64,000 bases of DNA, from contig PKRC01000001.1 in the NCBI GenBank assembly GCA_017577715.1, forward strand, positions 186,001-250,000, in the 5' to 3' direction. Below the pieces are notes generated by a model. It did not search any database. It saw only the letters and a program-made list of their open reading frames with translations, and had not been told where the DNA came from. Each line of letters begins with the position of its first letter. Positions within the stretch are counted from its first letter, which is position 1. Position numbers and translations under genes: made by a program. Positions 18,101 through 26,490 of the stretch are shown here, in pieces. Origin of the DNA: Clostridia bacterium. GTDB lineage: Bacteria; Bacillota; Clostridia; Caldicoprobacterales; Caldicoprobacteraceae.

Positions 18101-19432
18101 GCGGGAACCATTGCTACCGTGGCTGAGAAAACCGCCTATGGCTTTGTGAAGAAATACCTTGAGGAGCACAATATAGTAGCGCGCAACGCAGAGATTAAAC
18201 GCCTGGTTAGGGGGTGTACCGGCATAAAGCGCACCACCGGCCAGCATCCAGGAGGAGTTATGGTTGTGCCCCATAAATATGATGTCCATCAGTTCACGCC
18301 GTTGCAGTACCCGGCCGATGACAGGGAATCGGGAGTCATTACTACCCATTTCGATTACAATTCCATAAGCAGCAGGCTGGTTAAGCTGGATATACTGGGG
18401 CATGATGACCCAACCGTCATACGCATGCTAGAGGATATAACCGGCATAAACGCCAAAACCATCCCCATCGGCGAGGAGAGAACCATGAGGATATTCTCCA
18501 GCACAGAGCCGCTGGGGCTGTCGCCCGAAGACATAAACTGCGAAGTGGGCACCTTCGGCATACCTGAATTCGGTACGCGGTTTGTCAGGCAAATGCTTAC
18601 CGAGACCAGGCCCAAAACCTTTTCGGAGCTGGTAAGGATAAGCGGGCTTTCCCATGGCACCGATGTATGGCTTAACAATGCCCAGGATTTAATAAGAAAT
18701 GGAGTTGCCAAGCTTTCGGAGGTCATCTCGGCCCGAGATGATATAATGACCTATCTCATATATAAAGGCGTTGATCCCCTCTTATCATTTAAGATAATGG
18801 AAAACGTCCGGAAAGGGAAGGGCTTGACCCCAGAGCAAGAAGAAAAGATGAGGGAAAATGGCGTACCTGAATGGTACATCGAATCGTGCAAGAAGATAAA
18901 ATACATGTTTCCTAAGGCCCACGCCGTAGCCTACGTGATCATGGCATTTAGGATCGCTTACTTCAAGGTGTATTATCCTGAAGCTTTTTATGCCACATAC
19001 TTTACCGTCAGGGCCGATGACTTTGATATAGATACCATATTGAAAGGTAAAGAGGCTATTGCCTACAAGATCAAGGAAATGGAGTCAAAAGGCAATGCTT
19101 TGAGTGTAAAGGAAAAGAATTCTTTGTCCGTGCTGGAAGTGGCGCTGGAGATGTATGCCAGGGGTATTAAGCTGCTTCCCGTTGACCTGTATAAGTCGGA
19201 TGCCGTAAAGTTCCTTGTGACGCCCGAGGGCATAAGGATACCCCTTAATGCCCTGCCAGGAGTTGGGATAAGCGCTGCCACCAGCATTGCCGAAGCCAGA
19301 AAAGCAGGCAAGTTCGTATCAGTGGAGGATTTCAGAGAAAGGGCTAAGGTCTCCAAAGCAGTGGTTGAAATATTGAAGAATTACGGCTGCCTTGATGATC
19401 TGCCCGAGACCAGTCAAATTTCGTTTTTTTAA
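15137..19432 (+). CDS. polC: DNA polymerase III alpha subunit, PolC type
   Basis: Main replicative polymerase of low-GC Gram-positives, with built-in proofreading. 1431 residues: N-terminal region, OB domain, PHP domain (RVELHLHTQMSAMD at about 333) interrupted by a DEDD exonuclease (FVVVDIETTGLNP at about 417; HNAPFDLGFI), PHP remainder, a zinc finger (CPSCKHSD ... CPVCG), the catalytic VPDIDLNFSG (about 958) and the C-terminal HhH region. ATG follows AAGGGGGGAGT. Full length, no frameshift. Confidence 0.98.
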   Translation: MVNDGAKAFPLVKIVDDRYSMWLDNLSLIKAVVYKKRRKWDIYVSAHSFVEPEKIRLLEQHIKEKLPELEQVRLRVLYQDGGIEMLRRHFSHFWKDIVQSLKSELPSLNGWLNHCTPQLSSDGLTLLINHPVALELFKMKKVDQHISKWLHETFNQPIKVSMQLIGDEPQWMDEEYFEEREKEDSLLAQEAIQINEARPKPSEGNEGSTCNEESVILGKPIKDSPTPIFQIHDGIEAVVIEGEVFDIEKRELKGEKMLFCLDVTDYTDSITVKAFCPKDKASDVENRIQNGCWVRVKGNCRYDPFQREDVLQASDIMLVSPHQRQDTYPEKRVELHLHTQMSAMDAVSSATALVQRAAQWGHTAIAITDHGVVQAFPEAYEASQKYGIKVIYGVEAYLINDCKPIVIKANDEDFDQPFVVVDIETTGLNPKKDEITEIGAVKIVGRKIVDTFSCFVNPGVPIPRDIVKLTGITDEMVKDAPAIEEVLPRLLEFFGDAALVAHNAPFDLGFIKEKCRYIGVRINNPIIDTLSLSRELFKDLKRHSLDALAQYLKIPQERHHRALDDAKTLAYILLHMLNLLEEKGASKLCHINTLFSQTRNLNSLENYHAVILAQTQDGLINLYRLITKSHLDYFYRRPRIPKSVLASHRDGLIVGSGCEAGELYQAILKGASDEELRDIALFYDYLEIQPLGNNEHLIREGKVKDLDALKEINRKIVELGEKLNKPVVATGDVHFLDPHDEYYRRILMSCQGYEDAEQQAPLYFRTTDEMLDEFKYLGEDKAKEVVIYAPRAIADGIENIKPIPDELYTPEIPGAEENIRDLAISNAKAIYGDPLPAIVEQRLNKELNAIISNGYAVLYWIAHKLVKKSLEDGYLVGSRGSVGSSFVATMTGITEVNPLPPHYVCPSCKHSDFDVDTSKYGCGVDLPDKNCPVCGTPYRKDGFDIPFEVFLGFNGDKVPDIDLNFSGKYQSTAHKYAEELFGRGNVFRAGTIATVAEKTAYGFVKKYLEEHNIVARNAEIKRLVRGCTGIKRTTGQHPGGVMVVPHKYDVHQFTPLQYPADDRESGVITTHFDYNSISSRLVKLDILGHDDPTVIRMLEDITGINAKTIPIGEERTMRIFSSTEPLGLSPEDINCEVGTFGIPEFGTRFVRQMLTETRPKTFSELVRISGLSHGTDVWLNNAQDLIRNGVAKLSEVISARDDIMTYLIYKGVDPLLSFKIMENVRKGKGLTPEQEEKMRENGVPEWYIESCKKIKYMFPKAHAVAYVIMAFRIAYFKVYYPEAFYATYFTVRADDFDIDTILKGKEAIAYKIKEMESKGNALSVKEKNSLSVLEVALEMYARGIKLLPVDLYKSDAVKFLVTPEGIRIPLNALPGVGISAATSIAEARKAGKFVSVEDFRERAKVSKAVVEILKNYGCLDDLPETSQISFF

Positions 19433-19433
19433 C

Positions 19434-19462
19434 TTGCATTTGCTAAAGCGTGGTGATATAAT
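19434..19462 (+). promoter_or_regulatory. Sigma-A promoter for rimP-nusA operon
   Basis: TTGCAT (19434-19439), 17-nt spacer, perfect TATAAT (19457-19462), starting 2 bp after the polC stop. It leaves a 5' leader of about 118 nt before rimP. Confidence 0.82.
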
Positions 19463-19494
19463 TGATTTGACTAATTATAGTTTGTTTGTGCGGT

Positions 19495-19514
19495 AGAGTG
19501 GGGAAACCCACTCT
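19495..19514 (+). promoter_or_regulatory. GAAA-capped hairpin in rimP leader
   Basis: AGAGTGGG / CCCACTCT, an 8-bp perfect stem closed by a GAAA tetraloop, followed by TTCATTGTTATT. It lies in the leader of rimP. It could be an attenuator, or part of the conserved leader of rimP-nusA operons; NusA autoregulation would fit but is not shown. Confidence 0.6.
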
Positions 19515-19587
19515 TTCATTGTTATTGATTAAAATGAGGGATTGGGCAAATTAATAATGTGAAAAATTTCATTTTGGAGGTTATAGT

Positions 19588-20049
19588 ATGGCGCATAACA
19601 GGGTTGAATTGGTGGTGGAGGAGCTTGCGCGCCCCATCCTTGAAGAGCTCAAATATGAGCTTGTGGACATAGAGTACAAAAAGGAGGGCGGAAGCTGGTT
19701 TCTGAGATTTTATATCGACAAGCCCGGTGGGATCACGCTGGATGACTGCCAGATATTCAGCGAACGGATAGGTGAGCTGTTGGATCATCATGACCCCATC
19801 CCCCATCGCTATTACCTGGAGGTATCATCGCCCGGGCTTGACAGGCCGCTTAAGAAGGATGAAGATTTCGAGCGCTATAAGGGGCACAGGGTTTGCGTTA
19901 AGCTTTATAAGTCTGTCAATGGCGAGAAGAACTATTACGGCCAGCTGGTAGGACTCAAAGACGGTAATGTAGTCATACAGGATGGGGAATGTACTTACTC
20001 GTTTCCGCGAGACAATGTCGCTATGGTACGGCTAGACGTGAATATCTGA
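19588..20049 (+). CDS. rimP: Ribosome maturation factor RimP
   Basis: Needed for 30S subunit assembly. 153 residues with an N-terminal alpha/beta domain and a C-terminal SH3-like barrel; YYLEVSSPGLDRPLK is the family signature. GGAGGTTATAGT precedes the ATG. First gene of the rimP-nusA-ylxR-ylxQ-infB-rbfA series, an order conserved in Firmicutes. Confidence 0.96.
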   Translation: MAHNRVELVVEELARPILEELKYELVDIEYKKEGGSWFLRFYIDKPGGITLDDCQIFSERIGELLDHHDPIPHRYYLEVSSPGLDRPLKKDEDFERYKGHRVCVKLYKSVNGEKNYYGQLVGLKDGNVVIQDGECTYSFPRDNVAMVRLDVNI

Positions 20050-20065
20050 TGGAGGAGGAGTATTT

Positions 20066-21097
20066 ATGAATGCCGAATTTTTGGAGGCCATTGAACAGAT
20101 AGGTAAAGAAAAGGGCATTGATGCGGATATATTGTTTAAGGCCATCAATGACGCTCTTGTAACGGCTTACAGGAAAAACTTTGGTACATCGCAGAACGTG
20201 CGCATTGATATAGATAGAGCCACCGGGCAGGTGAAGGTCTTTGCACTTAAAAAGGTGGTGGAAAATGTTACCAACAAAAATCTGGAGATCGATCTGGAGG
20301 AAGCTAGGAAGATAAACCCCAACTATCAGCTCAATGACATAGTAGAGATAGAAGTGACCCCCAAAAACTTTGGCAGGATTGCTGCACAAAATGCAAAGCA
20401 AGTGGTGATACAGCGCATTCGCGAGGCCGAGAGGGCTGTTTTGTACCAAAAGTTTCTTGAGAAGGAAAACGAGATTATAGTAGGTATTGTCCAGAGGATA
20501 GAGAAAAAGACGGTATTTGTGGACCTTGATCGCGCTGAAGGCATACTTCCCCCAAATGAGCAGATGCCCAATGAGGAGTATCGTGTCAACGATAGAATTC
20601 GGGTGTACATCCTTGAAGTTAAAAAAACCACCAAGGGGCCGCAGATCATCGTATCGCGCACCCATCCAGGCCTTATAAAGAGGTTGTTTGAGCGCGAGGT
20701 ACCCGAAATCGTGAGGGGAGAGGTACTCATAAAGGCCATAGCAAGGGAAGCCGGCTCCAGGACCAAGATTGCGGTACACTCAACCGTGCCGGGACTTGAT
20801 CCGGTAGGCGCTTGCGTTGGGCAAAGGGGTATGCGGGTACAGCACGTGCTTGATGAGATTAAAGGTGAAAAGATCGATATCGTGAAATGGAGCAGCGATC
20901 CCGCAGAGTTTATCGCCAATGCCTTGAGCCCTGCTAAGGTATACAGCGTAACCATAGATGAGAATGAGAAGGCAGCCAGGGTGGTGGTTCCCGACAATCA
21001 GCTTTCTTTGGCCATCGGCAAAGAAGGCCAAAATGCCAGGCTGGCAGCCAAACTCACTGGTTGGAAGATCGATATAAAGAGCGAATCACAGGTATAG
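20066..21097 (+). CDS. nusA: Transcription termination/antitermination factor NusA
   Basis: Binds RNA polymerase and nascent RNA, modulating pausing and termination. 343 residues: N-terminal polymerase-binding domain, S1 domain (about 133-200), KH1 and KH2 (VGACVGQRGMRVQHV, then LAIGKEGQNARLAAKLTGW). It lacks the C-terminal acidic repeats found in proteobacteria, as usual in Firmicutes. GGAGGAG lies upstream of the ATG. Confidence 0.97.
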   Translation: MNAEFLEAIEQIGKEKGIDADILFKAINDALVTAYRKNFGTSQNVRIDIDRATGQVKVFALKKVVENVTNKNLEIDLEEARKINPNYQLNDIVEIEVTPKNFGRIAAQNAKQVVIQRIREAERAVLYQKFLEKENEIIVGIVQRIEKKTVFVDLDRAEGILPPNEQMPNEEYRVNDRIRVYILEVKKTTKGPQIIVSRTHPGLIKRLFEREVPEIVRGEVLIKAIAREAGSRTKIAVHSTVPGLDPVGACVGQRGMRVQHVLDEIKGEKIDIVKWSSDPAEFIANALSPAKVYSVTIDENEKAARVVVPDNQLSLAIGKEGQNARLAAKLTGWKIDIKSESQV

Positions 21098-21134
21098 AGC
21101 TTTGAGGCCTGCCGGTTTGAAAGGGGGATTGCTG

Positions 21135-21416
21135 GTGAAGAAAAAGAAGATACCCATGAGGATGTGCGTTGGATGCAGGGAATCAAGGCCAAAGCAGGAG
21201 CTCATACGGGTAGTTAGAAGCCCTCAGGGAGAAGTTCATATAGACTTAAAAGGAAAGGCTCCGGGTAGAGGGGCTTACCTCTGCTACAATGTCGAGTGTT
21301 TGGATAAGGCTATAAAGCACAAATCATTGGAACGAGCCCTTGATAAAAAGATCAGCGAGGAAGTGTATCAATTCCTGAGAGGTGAGCTTTTAAAAGCCCA
21401 TGAATCAGGATCTTAG
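21135..21416 (+). CDS. ylxR: YlxR family RNA-binding protein (RnpM)
   Basis: 93-residue basic protein with MRMCVGCRESRPKQELIRVV and GRGAYLC, the YlxR signature. Members bind RNA; the Bacillus protein has been linked to RNase P. I use GTG 21135 because AAGGGGG lies 7 bp upstream; an in-frame TTG 33 bp earlier lacks a site. Its 3' end overlaps ylxQ by 17 bp. Confidence 0.93.
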   Translation: MKKKKIPMRMCVGCRESRPKQELIRVVRSPQGEVHIDLKGKAPGRGAYLCYNVECLDKAIKHKSLERALDKKISEEVYQFLRGELLKAHESGS

Positions 21417-21732
21417 AGGATTTTACCAGCTGCTTGGCCTATCGGCCAGAGCGGGTAAGCTGATGATAGGTGAGATGCTGTGTCAAAAAGCCATAAGGAT
21501 GCGAAAGGCAAAGCTGGTGATAATAAGCGAGGAAGCCTCGCACAATACTTTGAAGAAATTCATAAATATGTGTAAGCATTACAAAACCGATTACGTGGTA
21601 GTGGGAAGTAAGGAGATGCTGGGTAAGGCTGTGGGTAAGGGAAGCAGAACGGTTCTGGCGGTCACTGATGAGGGGCTGAAAGAAGCGTTGCTTAGGCAGC
21701 TAGAAAACTCGGAAATGCCAGTACGGGGGTGA
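21400..21732 (+). CDS. ylxQ: L7Ae-family ribosomal protein YlxQ
   Basis: 110-residue L7Ae/L30e/S12e-type kink-turn RNA-binding protein: FYQLLGLSARAGKLMIGE at the start and the KLVIISEEAS strand are typical. Overlaps ylxR and is followed 7 bp later by infB. Probable RNA target is a k-turn; the exact one is unknown. Confidence 0.92.
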   Translation: MNQDLRGFYQLLGLSARAGKLMIGEMLCQKAIRMRKAKLVIISEEASHNTLKKFINMCKHYKTDYVVVGSKEMLGKAVGKGSRTVLAVTDEGLKEALLRQLENSEMPVRG

Positions 21733-21739
21733 TATATGA

Positions 21740-24187
21740 ATGTCAAATATAAACGTTTATGTTACAACTAAAAAGGTAAGAAAAAGCGCTGAGTCCTTGC
21801 TCGATAAGATAAAAGCCCTCAATAAGGATATAGATGATTATTTAAGTAAGATAAGGGAGATGGAGAACTCTTTTAAGCAGCAAACAAAGGAAATGGAGGA
21901 AAGGAAGAAGGAAGAGGCGTTGAAGGCCGAAAAAGCTGTGCAGAACCAGCAGGAAGCCGACACCAAAAAGGCAGGCCACAAGCAGGAAGAAAGGCGTAAG
22001 CAGGAGCAGAGCCGTAGCCGAGAAGAAAGTCGAAGGCAGGAAGATCGGAGACGTAAGCAGGCAAATGCTCGCAAGCAGGAAGAGCATCGAAGACAGGAGG
22101 ATAATCAGGCTGTTCAGGAAGAGGGGAGAACATCAAGGAAGCGGCGGCCCAGGTCTAAAGACAAGCCAGCCAAAAACGTGATAGACGAGTTCTTCTCTCA
22201 ACAGGCAGCAGTTCAAAGCAAAGATAAAAAAGCCGATATTGCTAAAGGAAAAGAAGAAAGCTTTGCGAAGGCTTCTGCTGAAACGGTAAAGGCCAAAGCT
22301 CAAAAGACCAAGAAGGATTACTGGGAAGAGGAACATCCTTCGATCTATAATAAGCTTTTGAAGGAGAAGGAGAAGAAGAACAAGAGCGCTCAACAGGCTG
22401 CCCAGCAAAAGGCTCCTGTTACTGCTGAAAGGAAGAAGGCCATTACCATCGGGGATAGGATAACGGTAAAGGAGCTCTCAGAGACTATTGGAATACAGGT
22501 AGCTGAAATCATAAAGCACCTGATGAAGCTGGGCGTATTAGCTACCATAAACCAAGAACTGGATTATGATACGGCTGCACTGGTGGCCAGCGAGTTTGGC
22601 ATTGAGCTTGAGAAAAAGCCAGCAGTTTCATATGAAGAAATGCTGGTGCAGGAGGATGTGGAAGATGATCCTGCCAGCTTACAGCCACGGCCGCCGGTGG
22701 TCACCGTTATGGGCCACGTCGACCATGGCAAGACGTCGTTGTTGGATGCCATACGTAACTCCCGCGTCACCGAGCAGGAAGCAGGCGGTATCACGCAGCA
22801 CATAGGCGCTTACATGGTAGAGGTAAATGGGAAGCACATCACTTTTATAGATACGCCGGGTCACGAAGCATTTACCTCCATGAGGGCGCGGGGTGCAAAG
22901 GTTACCGATATAGCTGTATTGGTGGTAGCGGCCGATGATGGCGTCATGCCGCAGACCATAGAAGCTATCAACCATGCCAGAGAAGCCAATGTACCCATCA
23001 TAGTGGCTATCAATAAGATGGACCTGCCCACTGCCAATCCTGAACGGGTGAAGCGGGAGCTGGCAGAACAGGGCTTGCTGGTGGAGGATTGGGGCGGTGA
23101 TACCATCGCGGTGCCGGTATCTGCTCTTAAGAAGCAGGGGATCGATGAGCTGTTGGAGATGATCCTGCTGGTAGCCGAGATGCAGGAGCTCAAAGCCAAT
23201 CCCAACAGGTTTGCCAAGGGTACCATCATTGAAGCAAAGCTGGATAAGGGTCGTGGCCCGGTTGCTACCGTCTTGGTTCAAAACGGAACCCTTCATGTAG
23301 GAGATGCGGTGGTGGCTGGAACCGCTTACGGTCGCGTCAGGGCCATGATGGACCACAACGGCAGAAGGCTAGAAAGCGCGGGGCCTTCCGTGCCGGTGGA
23401 AGTGCTGGGTTTTTCGGAGGTGCCCCAAGCCGGAGATATACTGTATGCGCTTGAAGACGATAAACTGGCAAGGCAGGTGGTGGAGGAGCGCAAGGAGAAG
23501 ATGAAGGAGGCCAGTGTCCGTTCTTCCCTCAAGGCATCTCTGGATGACCTCTTCAACCAGATTGAACAGGGAGAGCTAAAAGAGCTGAAGGTAATAATTA
23601 AAGCAGATGTTCAGGGCACGGCCGAAGCGGTTAAAAACGTCATTGAACGCCTTTCGACCGATAAAGTGCGCATACGGGCCATACACAGTGGTGTGGGTAC
23701 CATTACCGAGTCAGACGTAATGTTGGCATCGGCCTCCAACGCTATAATCATCGGGTTTAACGTTCGTCCGCCAAGCAGCGTAACCGAGTTGGCCGAAAAA
23801 GAAAAGATAGACATAAGGCTGTATCGGGTGATATACGACGCCATAGAAGATATAAAGGCTGCCATAAAGGGCATGCTTGAACCCACCTACCGTGAGGTGG
23901 TGCTTGGACAGGCAGAAGTGCGAACCACGTTTAGGATATCCGGAGTTGGGACGGTTGCTGGTTGTTATGTGACCAATGGAAAGATAATGAGAAACGCTAA
24001 GGTACGCATTATTAGGGATGGTATAGTGGTTCACGAGGGGCAAATAGCCTCTCTCAAGCGATTTAAAGATGATGTCAGGGAAGTAGCAGCCGGTTACGAG
24101 TGCGGTGTAGGCATAAGCAATTTCAATGACATAAAGGAAGGCGATATAATTGAGGCCTTCACCGAGGAAGAAGTTCAGAATGAATGA
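21740..24187 (+). CDS. infB: Translation initiation factor IF-2
   Basis: GTPase that positions initiator tRNA on the 30S subunit. 815 residues. Residues about 25-220 are a very charged coiled region rich in Lys, Glu, Arg and Gln, with an irregular RRQE-type repeat at about 85-135. IF2_N follows (VKELSETIGIQVAEIIKHL), then the G domain with GHVDHGKTSLLDA (about 325), DTPGHEAFTSMR and NKMD, then domains II-IV. Start ATG 21740 follows GGGGGTGAT. Confidence 0.97.
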   Translation: MSNINVYVTTKKVRKSAESLLDKIKALNKDIDDYLSKIREMENSFKQQTKEMEERKKEEALKAEKAVQNQQEADTKKAGHKQEERRKQEQSRSREESRRQEDRRRKQANARKQEEHRRQEDNQAVQEEGRTSRKRRPRSKDKPAKNVIDEFFSQQAAVQSKDKKADIAKGKEESFAKASAETVKAKAQKTKKDYWEEEHPSIYNKLLKEKEKKNKSAQQAAQQKAPVTAERKKAITIGDRITVKELSETIGIQVAEIIKHLMKLGVLATINQELDYDTAALVASEFGIELEKKPAVSYEEMLVQEDVEDDPASLQPRPPVVTVMGHVDHGKTSLLDAIRNSRVTEQEAGGITQHIGAYMVEVNGKHITFIDTPGHEAFTSMRARGAKVTDIAVLVVAADDGVMPQTIEAINHAREANVPIIVAINKMDLPTANPERVKRELAEQGLLVEDWGGDTIAVPVSALKKQGIDELLEMILLVAEMQELKANPNRFAKGTIIEAKLDKGRGPVATVLVQNGTLHVGDAVVAGTAYGRVRAMMDHNGRRLESAGPSVPVEVLGFSEVPQAGDILYALEDDKLARQVVEERKEKMKEASVRSSLKASLDDLFNQIEQGELKELKVIIKADVQGTAEAVKNVIERLSTDKVRIRAIHSGVGTITESDVMLASASNAIIIGFNVRPPSSVTELAEKEKIDIRLYRVIYDAIEDIKAAIKGMLEPTYREVVLGQAEVRTTFRISGVGTVAGCYVTNGKIMRNAKVRIIRDGIVVHEGQIASLKRFKDDVREVAAGYECGVGISNFNDIKEGDIIEAFTEEEVQNE

Positions 24188-24205
24188 GAAGTGCGGGTGG
24201 TGGAT

Positions 24206-24571
24206 ATGTCTTATCAGAGAGCACAGAGAATAGCTGAAGAGATAAAAAGGGAGTTAAGCGATATAATGCGCAACCACGTAAAGGACCCTCGCGTTACCAA
24301 CATGGCATCTGTAGTAAAAGTTGACGTATCAAAAGATTTACGCCATGCCAAGATATACGTCAGCGTACTTGGAGACAAAGAAGAAAAGCGGAAGACCATG
24401 GAAGGGCTGGATCGCGCAACTGGATTTATACGGAAGGAACTGGGACAGAGGCTGGGCTTGAGATATGTTCCCGAAATATCTTTCGTATTAGATGAATCCA
24501 TAGAATATAGCATACGTATAGCCCAAAAGATTGACGAGCTGATGAAAAAGGAACAGGATGTGAATCAATGA
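24206..24571 (+). CDS. rbfA: 30S ribosome-binding factor A
   Basis: Late 30S maturation and cold-adaptation factor with a KH-like fold. 121 residues from ATG 24206; the frame could also start at GTG 24191, five codons earlier. YQRAQRIAEEIKRELSDIM and LRYVPEISFVLDESIEYS are diagnostic. Its TGA overlaps the nrnA start. Confidence 0.95.
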   Translation: MSYQRAQRIAEEIKRELSDIMRNHVKDPRVTNMASVVKVDVSKDLRHAKIYVSVLGDKEEKRKTMEGLDRATGFIRKELGQRLGLRYVPEISFVLDESIEYSIRIAQKIDELMKKEQDVNQ

Positions 24572-25551
24572 GAGCCGTTAAGATGATGCCCATCATAGAA
24601 GCCTTAAAACGCGGAAAGCGGTTTGCCGTCATAGCTCACATATTTCCTGATGGCGATACCATTGGTTCTTGTCTCGCACTGGCCAATTTTTTGATGGACC
24701 ATGGTAAAACAGTTGAGCTTTTTTGCCATGATGCTCCGCCCGAAAACCTGGCCTTTTTGCCCGGCATCCAAAACTTCATAAGGCCAGGCCAAAATGGTCA
24801 AGCCAAGTCGGACGCTTATGATGCTGTGGTGTGCCTGGATTGCAGCGACGAGGGGAGGCTGGGAGATGCCGCCTATTTTCTAGAGCAGGCATCCTGCACC
24901 ATAAACATCGATCATCACGCTACCAACACCGTGTATGCTGACATTAATTTTGTGGAACCGGAAGCCTCTTCAACCTCCGAGCTGGTCTTTGACCTTATAC
25001 AGGAAATGGACAACAATTATTTTTCCTTAGCGGTCTATGAGGCTATATATACCGGTATCGCCACCGATACGGGGAACTTCGGGTTTAGCAATACCACTCC
25101 AGCAGCCCATCGCATAGCGGCTCAGGCCATCGAATACGGCCTTGATGTGGATAAATTAACCAGGGCATTGTTTAGAAATACCACCGAGGCCAGGGTGAGG
25201 TTGTTAGCAAAGGCGCTGAGTTCGCTGGAGATGCATTGTGACGACAGGGTGGCTTTTTTGACGGTGAGCAGGAGTATGCTGGAAGAGGTAGGTCTGGATG
25301 TCAACGATGCCGATGGCATAGTCAACTACGGCATAGACATCGTAGGGGTGGAGTGTGCGGCGCTGTTTAAGGAGATCGAGAAAGGTAGGACCAAGGTTAG
25401 CTTGCGCACCAAGGGCGTGGTTGATGCAAGCGCCTTGGCAGCCAGGTTTGGTGGAGGTGGTCATGCACGGGCAGCCGGCTGTTTGATAAACGCCAGCATA
25501 GAACAGGCAAAAGAGCAGATCCTAGAAGCGCTTAAATCCATGCTGGGATGA
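24568..25551 (+). CDS. nrnA: DHH/DHHA1 nanoRNase / pAp phosphatase
   Basis: Degrades 2-5-mer RNAs and 3'-phosphoadenosine 5'-phosphate in homologues. 327 residues with HIFPDGDTIGS (metal site), CLDCSD, NIDHHATNT (DHH motif) and the C-terminal DHHA1 glycine motif FGGGGHARAAGC. The DxD of the first motif appears as PDGD. It is linked to rbfA-truB as in Bacillus relatives. Confidence 0.93.
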   Translation: MRAVKMMPIIEALKRGKRFAVIAHIFPDGDTIGSCLALANFLMDHGKTVELFCHDAPPENLAFLPGIQNFIRPGQNGQAKSDAYDAVVCLDCSDEGRLGDAAYFLEQASCTINIDHHATNTVYADINFVEPEASSTSELVFDLIQEMDNNYFSLAVYEAIYTGIATDTGNFGFSNTTPAAHRIAAQAIEYGLDVDKLTRALFRNTTEARVRLLAKALSSLEMHCDDRVAFLTVSRSMLEEVGLDVNDADGIVNYGIDIVGVECAALFKEIEKGRTKVSLRTKGVVDASALAARFGGGGHARAAGCLINASIEQAKEQILEALKSMLG

Positions 25552-25571
25552 AAAGGGGTTAGAACATCGGT

Positions 25572-26480
25572 ATGGATGGAGTTATTAACGTCCTGAAACC
25601 ACCGGGGATGACCTCCAGCGATGTGGTGGTGTACCTTCGCAGGTTGCTTAAGGTAAAGAAAGTAGGCCATACAGGTACTTTAGATCCGGGAGCTGCCGGC
25701 GTCCTGCTCGTCTGCATTGGCAAGGCCACCAGAGTGGCTAGCCTCATGCTTGAACAGGACAAGGCCTATCGCTGCGAGATGATATTGGGAGCCGAGACCG
25801 ATACTCTGGATTCGTATGGGCGTGTCATCTGGGTATCCCATGATTATCCCAGCTTTGAGGATATAAAGAGGGTATTTGATGAATTTCAGGGGTCCATCAA
25901 GCAGTTTCCTCCCATGTATTCGGCTATAAAGTACAGGGGCAGAAAGCTTTATGAGTATGCGCGGCAAGGACAGCGGCTGGATACCTCGAAGCTGGAAAGA
26001 GAAGTGACCATCTATCGAAATACCATACTGCAATACCAGCCACCTAATAGAGTTCTGTTTGAGGTTGAGTGTTCCAAAGGCACTTATATACGTTCGCTAT
26101 GCCGCGACATAGGACGCCGGCTGGGTTGCGGCGCATATATGGGCTTTTTGTTGAGGTACCGCACAGGAAGCCATACCATCGATGATTCCCATACCCTGTG
26201 GGAAATCGAGGAATACCTCTTAAAGGGGAAACTGAATGAAATTCTCATACCTACGGATGAAGCCCTCAAAGGTTATAGGAGGGTGGATGTTCCCTCCGCA
26301 TACTATAATAAGTTGATCAACGGCAATCCTATCAGGTTAGCCAGACAGGACCTGAAATTTGACCAATTGGGCCATCAGGTCCCCATAAGGGTATACTGCA
26401 GGGAGCAGTTCATAGGAATAGGCGTGGTCAAATTGGAGGAGGATTATATCCACATAAAAATGGACAAAGTGCTGGTGTAA
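25572..26480 (+). CDS. truB: tRNA pseudouridine-55 synthase
   Basis: Makes pseudouridine 55 in the T loop of tRNAs. 302 residues; VGHTGTLDPGAAGVLLV contains the catalytic Asp, and KAYRCEMILGAETDT and KGTYIRSLCRDIG follow. A C-terminal PUA-like tail is present. ribF follows 10 bp downstream. Confidence 0.96.
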   Translation: MDGVINVLKPPGMTSSDVVVYLRRLLKVKKVGHTGTLDPGAAGVLLVCIGKATRVASLMLEQDKAYRCEMILGAETDTLDSYGRVIWVSHDYPSFEDIKRVFDEFQGSIKQFPPMYSAIKYRGRKLYEYARQGQRLDTSKLEREVTIYRNTILQYQPPNRVLFEVECSKGTYIRSLCRDIGRRLGCGAYMGFLLRYRTGSHTIDDSHTLWEIEEYLLKGKLNEILIPTDEALKGYRRVDVPSAYYNKLINGNPIRLARQDLKFDQLGHQVPIRVYCREQFIGIGVVKLEEDYIHIKMDKVLV

Positions 26481-26490
26481 GGGGGAGGCT

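Noticed and set aside
20021..20779. 252-codon antisense frame under nusA
   Set aside because: Opposite strand of a certain gene; no motif and no ribosome site.
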